A stretch of DNA of 46,177 nt from Pseudomonadota bacterium (GTDB lineage: Bacteria; Desulfobacterota; Desulfarculia; Desulfarculales; Desulfarculaceae), in the NCBI GenBank assembly GCA_018902755.1, contig JAHIQI010000025.1, forward strand, positions 1 through 46,177, given 5' to 3'. Below are positions 41,442 to 46,177 of the stretch, in pieces (position 1 is the first letter of the stretch; the number at the start of each line of letters is the position of its first letter). The position numbers were made by a program, and so were the translations under genes. The notes beneath the pieces were generated by a model. The model saw nothing but the letters and a program-made list of their open reading frames with translations. It was not told the origin of the DNA and ran no database searches.

Positions 41442-42398
41442 CTAATTTCCCAGCGGTGCGCCGCGCTGCTTGAACTGGTCCACGAGGCCCACGATGCCCT
41501 TGGGCAGGAAGATGACCACCAGCATGAGCATCAGGCCGTAGATGACGAACTGCAGGTCCCCTGCGAAGCGCAGCACTTCGGGCAGGCCGGTGAGGATCAC
41601 CGCGCCGATGAGCGGCCCCACGATGGTTCCCCGCCCGCCGATGATCACCATGGTCACCAGGTAGATGGATTCGCCCAGGGTGAAGGAGTCGGGGCTGATG
41701 AACATGGTGTAGTGGGCGTACAGGCTACCCGCCGCGCCCGCCAGGGCGGTGCTGATGACAAAGGCCAGCATGCGGCAGTTGCGCGGCTGCACCCCCAGGG
41801 AGGCGGCCAGCAGGGAGTCCTCCCTGGTGGCGATGAAGGCCTCGCCGAACTTGTAGCGCAACAGGTTGCGCACCAGGATCAGCACCACGATCATCACCGC
41901 AAAGGCCAGGTAAAAGAAGGGCAGCTTGTCGCCGAAGGAGATGCTCCAGCCGAAAAGGTTCAGGGTGCCCGGCGAGGGGATGCCCGGCAGGCCCATGGGG
42001 CCGCGGGTGAGGTCCACCAGGTTGATGATGAGCAGCACCACGATGCCTTGGAAACCCAGGGTGGCGATGGCGAAGTAGTGCCCGCTCAGGCGCAGGGACG
42101 GGATGCCGATGATGAATCCCATGAACCCGGCGGACGCCACCGACAGGGGGAAGGCCGCCACGAAGGGCAGCCCCAGTTTGACCATGAGCAGGGCCGAGGT
42201 GTAGGCCCCGATGCCGTAAAAAGCGCCGTGGGCCAGGGAAAGCTCGCCGATGTAGCCCACGATGATGCCCAGGCTCACCGCAAGGATAACGTTGATCACC
42301 GCGGCGATCATGATGTGCTGGTAAAAAGCCTCGTTGAACACCAGAGGCATGGCCAGCGCGGCCAGGATGAGAATCCCTTTGGGAGCGAACCTAGGCAC
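41442..42398 (-). CDS. livM: ABC transporter permease, LivM type
   Basis: The roughly 318-residue permease has about nine hydrophobic segments and LivM signatures (YIGELSLAHGAFYGIGAY, GIPSLRLSGHYFAIATLGF, ATREDSLLAASLGV). I prefer the GTG at 42398, which overlaps the livH stop (GTGCCTAG) and has GGGAGG five bases upstream, over a TTG at 42419. It forms the translocation channel with LivH. Confidence 0.92.
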   Translation of the reverse strand: MPRFAPKGILILAALAMPLVFNEAFYQHIMIAAVINVILAVSLGIIVGYIGELSLAHGAFYGIGAYTSALLMVKLGLPFVAAFPLSVASAGFMGFIIGIPSLRLSGHYFAIATLGFQGIVVLLIINLVDLTRGPMGLPGIPSPGTLNLFGWSISFGDKLPFFYLAFAVMIVVLILVRNLLRYKFGEAFIATREDSLLAASLGVQPRNCRMLAFVISTALAGAAGSLYAHYTMFISPDSFTLGESIYLVTMVIIGGRGTIVGPLIGAVILTGLPEVLRFAGDLQFVIYGLMLMLVVIFLPKGIVGLVDQFKQRGAPLGN

Positions 42399-43275
42399 GG
42401 GCGCCTCCCTTGGTTCCAAAGATGCCGGTCGGTTTGGTCAGCAGTACCAGGATCATGATGGAGAATCCGATGATGTCCAGGAACTCGGCGGGCATCACCG
42501 CGCCGGCCAGGGTTTCCAAAAGACCTAGGCCCAGGCCCGCCACGATGGAGCCGGTGATGCTGCCCATGCCCCCCACGATCACCACGATGAAGGCCTTGAC
42601 GATGATGTGGATGCCCATCGCCGGCTCGGTCACGAACATGGCCCCAACCAGGGCCCCGGCGATACCCGCCAGCATGGAGCCGATAAGGAAGGTCGAGGCG
42701 AACACCCGGTCGGTGTTGACCCCCACGATGCGCGCGGCGGTGAAGTTCTGGGCCGTGGCCCGCATCTGGTTGCCCAGGGAGGAGTACTTGACGAAGTAGG
42801 CCAGCAGGGCCACCAGCAGGAAAGCCACCAGGACCACCAGCAGGCGCTGGGTGGTGAGGTAGACGTTGGCGAAATGGATGACCTGCTTCATGTAGGGGGA
42901 GGGGATGCGCCTGAGGTCCGGGCCGAAGATGAAGTTGATGCCGTAGAGCAGGAAGGTGGACAGGCCCACGGTGACCAGCACGTAGTTGATGGGGTGCGGG
43001 TCGCGCCGCCTCAGGGAGCGGATGATGACCCTTTCGGTGATGAGGCCGAAGACGCCCACGATAACCGCCGTGGCCACGATGGCCAGCGGATAGGGCAGCC
43101 CCAGGTGGCTGACGCACAGAAAGGCCACAAAGGCCCCGATCATGTAAAACTCGCCGTGGGCGAAGTTGACCACGTCGATGATGCCGAAGATCAGGGTGAG
43201 CCCCAGGGCCACCAGCACGTAGATGCTGCCCAGGACGATCCCGTTGATAACGAGTTGGGGGATGAACTCAATCAT
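42391..43275 (-). CDS. livH: ABC transporter permease, LivH type
   Basis: The 294-residue permease starts MIEFIPQLVINGIVLGSIYV and shows the LivH marks GLTLIFGIIDVVNFAHGEFYMIGA and VVGGMGSITG-like VIVGGMGSITGSIVAGLGLG. The ATG at 43275 overlaps the 3' end of the nitrilase-family gene by eight bases. A longer frame running upstream is only the amidase gene in another frame and is rejected. Direct coupling to a hydrolase gene ties this transporter to amide metabolism. Confidence 0.93.
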   Translation of the reverse strand: MIEFIPQLVINGIVLGSIYVLVALGLTLIFGIIDVVNFAHGEFYMIGAFVAFLCVSHLGLPYPLAIVATAVIVGVFGLITERVIIRSLRRRDPHPINYVLVTVGLSTFLLYGINFIFGPDLRRIPSPYMKQVIHFANVYLTTQRLLVVLVAFLLVALLAYFVKYSSLGNQMRATAQNFTAARIVGVNTDRVFASTFLIGSMLAGIAGALVGAMFVTEPAMGIHIIVKAFIVVIVGGMGSITGSIVAGLGLGLLETLAGAVMPAEFLDIIGFSIMILVLLTKPTGIFGTKGGARA

Positions 43276-44092
43276 GGTCGCACTCCCGCGCCGTCGCCGC
43301 GTATAGCGACGGGCAGCGGTCTTGCCAAAGGTCCACTTCGTATTCGCCCGGTATCTTGACCATGCGCTTGTTGTGGGCGAGCGACAGGTCCAACTCGGCC
43401 TGGATAACCCCTTCGGCAGGGCCCTCCAGGTTGGCGGCAAAGTTGCCGTTGGGGTCGATGATCGCCGAGCGGCCGATGAACTCGGTGCCCCGCTCCAGCC
43501 CCACCCGGTTGGAGGATACGATCCACACCCGGTTTTCCGCCGCCCTGGCCGGTAGCAGCAGGCTGGGGATCACCACGGCGCCGCTGGGCCAGTTGCTCAG
43601 GCCCAACAGGAGGTCCGCCCCCTTCAGGGCCAGACAGCGGGCCACCTCCGGGAAGCGCCACTCGTAGCAGATGGCCAGGCCCACCTTGCCCAGGGGGGTG
43701 TCGAACAGGCCCAGGCTGTCGCCGGGGGCGGCGAAACGGTCCAGGCCAATGAAGGGCATATGGGTTTTGCGGTACAGGTGCACCTCGCCCTGGGGGGTGA
43801 TGAACACCGCGGAGTTGTAAAGCTTCCCGCCCTGTTTTTTCAATAGGCCCACGGCCAGGCAGCGCTCATGCTCCTTGGCCACGGCGACAAGCTCGTCTAC
43901 AAAGGCGCCGGGTATGGGGTCGGCGTAGGGCATGGCCTCTTCGACGGAGGTAAAGGCGTAGCCCGAATTGGCGCACTCGGGAAACACCACCAGGTCCGCC
44001 TGGGTCTCCCGGGCCAGCTTCAGTATTTTGGCTTTGTTGTCCTCCGGACGCGCCAGGGCCACATCCATTTGGACCGCGGCGGCTTTCACCAT
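43268..44092 (-). CDS. Nitrilase-superfamily (carbon-nitrogen) hydrolase
   Basis: The 274-residue protein has the complete Glu-Lys-Cys triad: E39 in VFPECANSGY, K109 in YRKTHMP and C142 in AICYEWRFPE. Family members hydrolyse amides, carbamoyl compounds or nitriles to acids and ammonia. The N-terminus and length fit an amidase/N-carbamoylase more than a true nitrilase. The ATG at 44092 overlaps the stop of the acetamidase gene. Placed between an acetamidase and livH, it probably acts in cytosolic breakdown of an imported amide. Confidence 0.9.
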   Translation of the reverse strand: MVKAAAVQMDVALARPEDNKAKILKLARETQADLVVFPECANSGYAFTSVEEAMPYADPIPGAFVDELVAVAKEHERCLAVGLLKKQGGKLYNSAVFITPQGEVHLYRKTHMPFIGLDRFAAPGDSLGLFDTPLGKVGLAICYEWRFPEVARCLALKGADLLLGLSNWPSGAVVIPSLLLPARAAENRVWIVSSNRVGLERGTEFIGRSAIIDPNGNFAANLEGPAEGVIQAELDLSLAHNKRMVKIPGEYEVDLWQDRCPSLYAATARECDHD

Positions 44093-44961
44093 GACAGCAG
44101 CTCCTTGGGTAGTTCGAAGGCAGCGGTGACCTCGCCGTTGACCACCTGGCAAATCCGGGCGTTGCCCGCGATGGAGGCGTACATGTAGGCGTCGCTCTCG
44201 CTAACCCCGCCCCGCTCCACCTGGGCCTTCACCGCCCGCTCCAGGGCGGCCTTTACCGCCTGGTCCAGAGTGGGGGCCGAGGCCAGAAAAAGGGTCTTGT
44301 GGGGGGCCAGGATTACCGGCCCTTCCAAGGCGGTGTCCGGCAACAGGTCGATGGTCAGGCTCACCTCGGCGTCGATCTCCACCCCCGAGCCGCTCACCTC
44401 GCCTTCGCCCATGGCCGCGTGCACATCGCCCAGGGAGAGGTTGCCCCCAGGCACCAGCACCGGCAGCAAGAGCTTGTGGCCCTGAGCCAGGTCCACGCAA
44501 TCCAGGTTGCCGCCGTGCGTCCCGGGGTAGCGGGTGGCGATCTCCTGGGGCGTGGCCACTCCCACGATGCCCGCCATGGGGCGCAGGGGCACATGCAGCC
44601 CCGGAGCCAGCTCCACGTCGGCCGCCACCTGGAACTCGCGCACGTAATAGGGGGTTTCGCTCTCCACGCTGAGGATGCCCAGGCCGGGGCGTATCCAGGC
44701 GTGGCCCGCCGGGGCCAGGTCGATGCGCTCAATGGTGACGGCCAGGGCGTCGCCGGGCTTGGCTCCCTCCACCGCGATGGGGCCGGTGACCGGCAGCAGC
44801 CGGGAGCGGTCCACCGGGGCGTTCAGGCCGGGGCGTATCTGCCCGTTGGAGGCGTCGCGGGTTTCCACCTCCAGGCTTGTGCCGGGCTTGACCGTGAGCA
44901 CCGGAGCCACGGACGCCGCGAAAATATAGTGGGTGTGATCCTCGGTTCGGGTAAGTCGCAT
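44086..44961 (-). CDS. Acetamidase/formamidase family protein
   Basis: The 291-residue protein matches FmdA/AmdA-type amidases, zinc-dependent enzymes that hydrolyse formamide or acetamide: PVTGPIAVEGAKPGDALAVTIERI, the GNLDCVDLAQGHKLLLPVLVPGG block, SLGDVHAAMGEGEVSGSGVE, and YMYASIAGNARICQVV near the C-terminus. It provides ammonia and a short acid. Encoded four bases after the IclR regulator and overlapping the nitrilase-family gene, it is the first enzyme of the operon. Confidence 0.92.
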   Translation of the reverse strand: MRLTRTEDHTHYIFAASVAPVLTVKPGTSLEVETRDASNGQIRPGLNAPVDRSRLLPVTGPIAVEGAKPGDALAVTIERIDLAPAGHAWIRPGLGILSVESETPYYVREFQVAADVELAPGLHVPLRPMAGIVGVATPQEIATRYPGTHGGNLDCVDLAQGHKLLLPVLVPGGNLSLGDVHAAMGEGEVSGSGVEIDAEVSLTIDLLPDTALEGPVILAPHKTLFLASAPTLDQAVKAALERAVKAQVERGGVSESDAYMYASIAGNARICQVVNGEVTAAFELPKELLSW

Positions 44962-44965
44962 CTAT

Positions 44966-45760
44966 CTAGACTCCGTGGCCCAGGTTGGCCGAGATTTCCA
45001 AGGCGGTCTTTTTGAGCAGGTTGCCCCACTCGACGATTTTTCGGGAGGTCATATTCACGTGCAAGGTGCCGATGGCCATGCTGGCGGCCGGGTAGCCGTT
45101 GGCGTCCAGCGCGCAAGCGCCCACGGCCGAGACTCCCGTGTCCACCTCCTGGTTGCTGTAGGAGTAGCCTTTCTCCAGGATGCTGCGCCGGTCTTTTCGA
45201 ATCTTTTCGGTGGACACGATGGTGCGGGGGCTCACTTCCACGGGGGTGAATTCCGCCAGGTAGCGCTCGAACTGGTCCTCGGGCAGGTGGGCCAAAATAG
45301 CCTTGGCCGCCGCGCCCACGTGCAGGGGAAGCCTGCGCCCCACATCGCAGAAAAAGCTGATGCGCGAGCCGCCGGACAGGCGATCCACGAAAACCACTTC
45401 TTTCTGGTTTTGGTCCATCACCGCCACGGTGATGTCCTCGCCCACTTCCAGGGCCAGACCCTGCAACACGTCGTGGGCGATGGTGTGCACCGTCTGGCCG
45501 CTCTGAAATTTGCGCGACAGAGCCAGCACCGAATAGTGGAGGCGGAATTTTTTGGTTTTGGGGTTTTGAAAGAGAAAGCCGCTGGCGACAAGGGTGTGCA
45601 AAGCGCGGTGGGCTTTCATCTTGGGGATACCCACGGCCTGGGTTATCTCCGCAAGGCTGGCCTCATAGGGCAGGTCGGCGAAAGCCCCCAAAACCGTCAA
45701 AACGGTCTGGGCTGATTTAAGGACTCCGTTATCGGATGTCTTGGGGTCTGACTGTATCAT
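44966..45760 (-). CDS. IclR-family transcriptional regulator
   Basis: The 264-residue protein has an N-terminal winged helix (about 15-75; ASLAEITQAVGIPKMKAHRALHTLV split by the recognition helix) and a C-terminal IclR effector domain with GRRLPLHVGAAAKAILAHLP and GYSYSNQEVDTGVSAVG. IclR regulators bind small acids or amides and often autoregulate. As the first gene of the operon it should control the amidases and the Liv transporter. A strong promoter with a short inverted repeat lies upstream. Confidence 0.92.
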   Translation of the reverse strand: MIQSDPKTSDNGVLKSAQTVLTVLGAFADLPYEASLAEITQAVGIPKMKAHRALHTLVASGFLFQNPKTKKFRLHYSVLALSRKFQSGQTVHTIAHDVLQGLALEVGEDITVAVMDQNQKEVVFVDRLSGGSRISFFCDVGRRLPLHVGAAAKAILAHLPEDQFERYLAEFTPVEVSPRTIVSTEKIRKDRRSILEKGYSYSNQEVDTGVSAVGACALDANGYPAASMAIGTLHVNMTSRKIVEWGNLLKKTALEISANLGHGV

Positions 45761-45765
45761 ATGCT

Positions 45766-45820
45766 GTTACCCCATAACCTTATTTGATATTACTGTAGCG
45801 ACGTTAAAAAACCATGTCAA
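45766..45820 (-). promoter_or_regulatory. Promoter of the IclR/amide/liv operon
   Basis: On the minus strand TTGACA (45820-45815), a 17-base spacer and TACAGT (45797-45792) form a good sigma-70 promoter about 30 bases before the IclR start. GTTACCCCATAAC (45766-45778), an inverted repeat just downstream of the start site, could be an autoregulatory IclR operator. Confidence 0.6.
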
Positions 45821-46027
45821 GGAAAAAACGCTGGGAGCTTTTTAGGTATCTACTTTAACTTATTTACTATTTTGTAAGTTTTTTTCGGTATTGTGACCAT
45901 GTGGATATGCGGCGCAGGAGGCGCCACAACCTGGGGCTGAGACCCCCAAACGAACAGATTATTAAACCCGAGGTCTACCGGGAATGTGTCCTTTAGCAAA
46001 AGGCAAATCTTGTTCCAAAGGCTTTGA

Positions 46028-46177
46028 CGACGTACAAACGCTGCCCTTGTAAAATGGGCCATGCGCAAATTCAAACGTCTGAGGCGGAGGACAACCCGGG
46101 CACACAGTTGGCTCAAAGGGGTGGCCCGCCGCGATCCGGCGTTGTTTGTGCATTGGTCCCAGCAAGGCTGGATGACA
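46028..46177 (+). pseudogene. Group II intron reverse transcriptase/maturase, probable C-terminal tail (partial)
   Basis: After an in-frame TGA at 46025-46027 the frame stays open to the window end and encodes LVKWAMRKFKRLRRR, then WLKGVARRDPALFVHW and QQGWMT. This order (V-x-WAMRKYKRLRR, WL-x-x-x-x-x-x-P-LF-x-HW) is the C-terminal signature of many group II intron-encoded reverse transcriptases. The upstream catalytic domain is absent from this window, so it is a decayed or rearranged copy. The preceding 45821-46027 shows no gene that I can support. Confidence 0.55.

Noticed and set aside
45850..46116. An 88-codon minus-strand ORF near the right edge.
   Set aside because: It has no domain or ribosome site and its first part lies antisense to the group II reverse-transcriptase tail.

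Overview
The window is high-GC bacterial DNA packed with acyl-CoA metabolism genes, TRAP transporters and a branched-chain-amino-acid-type ABC operon. This gene mix (many acyl-CoA ligases and dehydrogenases, CaiB and MaoC families, a two-subunit B12 mutase, TRAP uptake) is what I would expect of a deltaproteobacterial (Desulfobacterota) carboxylic-acid degrader, possibly Desulfarculales-like. That placement is inference; no rRNA or tRNA gene is present to test it.

Left edge (1-5.9 kb), mobile debris. An IS21-type end carrying three 23-bp tandem repeats cuts into a tyrosine-recombinase remnant. Next comes the early region of a Mu-like transposable phage: a LexA-like repressor facing left, a Ner-like protein, a DDE transposase, a MuB-like ATPase and a winged-helix protein. 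No phage structural genes follow. A decayed N-terminus of an acetoacetyl-CoA synthetase comes after it. Then there is a porin-like outer-membrane protein and a NarL-type regulator whose phospho-acceptor Asp is Glu.

Core (8.2-36.9 kb), one catabolic island of three transcription units. (A) A minus-strand operon from 22.6 down to 8.2 kb: dctP, GntR regulator, acyl-CoA dehydrogenase, acyl-CoA ligase, dctQ, dctM, CaiB-type CoA-transferase, thiolase, ligase, 3-hydroxyacyl-CoA dehydrogenase, acyl-CoA dehydrogenase, enoyl-CoA hydratase, acyl-CoA dehydrogenase. (B) A divergent plus-strand operon from 23.0 to 30.1 kb: HMG-CoA-lyase-like protein, two MaoC-fold proteins, family I CoA-transferase-like protein, B12 mutase large and small subunits, ligase. 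(C) A minus-strand operon from 35.4 down to 30.1 kb: dctP, dctQ, dctM, ligase, gamma-carbonic-anhydrase-like protein. A second, closely similar GntR regulator faces away from C. Operator-like sites of the form TTGT-N2-ACAA overlap the -35 boxes of the divergent A/B promoters, and a related half-conserved copy overlaps the -35 of C, so the three units look like one regulon.

The most notable point is that several operon B enzymes keep their family fold but have lost diagnostic catalytic residues. The mutase has Ile-Ile in place of the Tyr243-His244 pair of methylmalonyl-CoA mutase, while keeping Tyr89 and Arg207. The HMG-CoA-lyase homologue has Gln in place of catalytic Cys266 and carries a C-terminal extension of about 110 residues. 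The CoA-transferase homologue lacks the active-site Glu motif. One of the two MaoC proteins lacks the catalytic His. Together with the uptake and beta-oxidation genes, this suggests an undescribed carbon-skeleton-rearranging route for a carboxylic acid. The substrate cannot be read from the sequence.

Right part (36.9-46.2 kb). A nonsense- and frameshift-bearing transposase remnant and an IS-end-like repeat separate the island from a minus-strand amide-use operon: IclR regulator, acetamidase/formamidase, nitrilase-family amidase, livH, livM, livG, livF, a small secreted protein and livK, closed by a strong terminator. The window ends inside what looks like the C-terminal tail of a group II intron reverse transcriptase.
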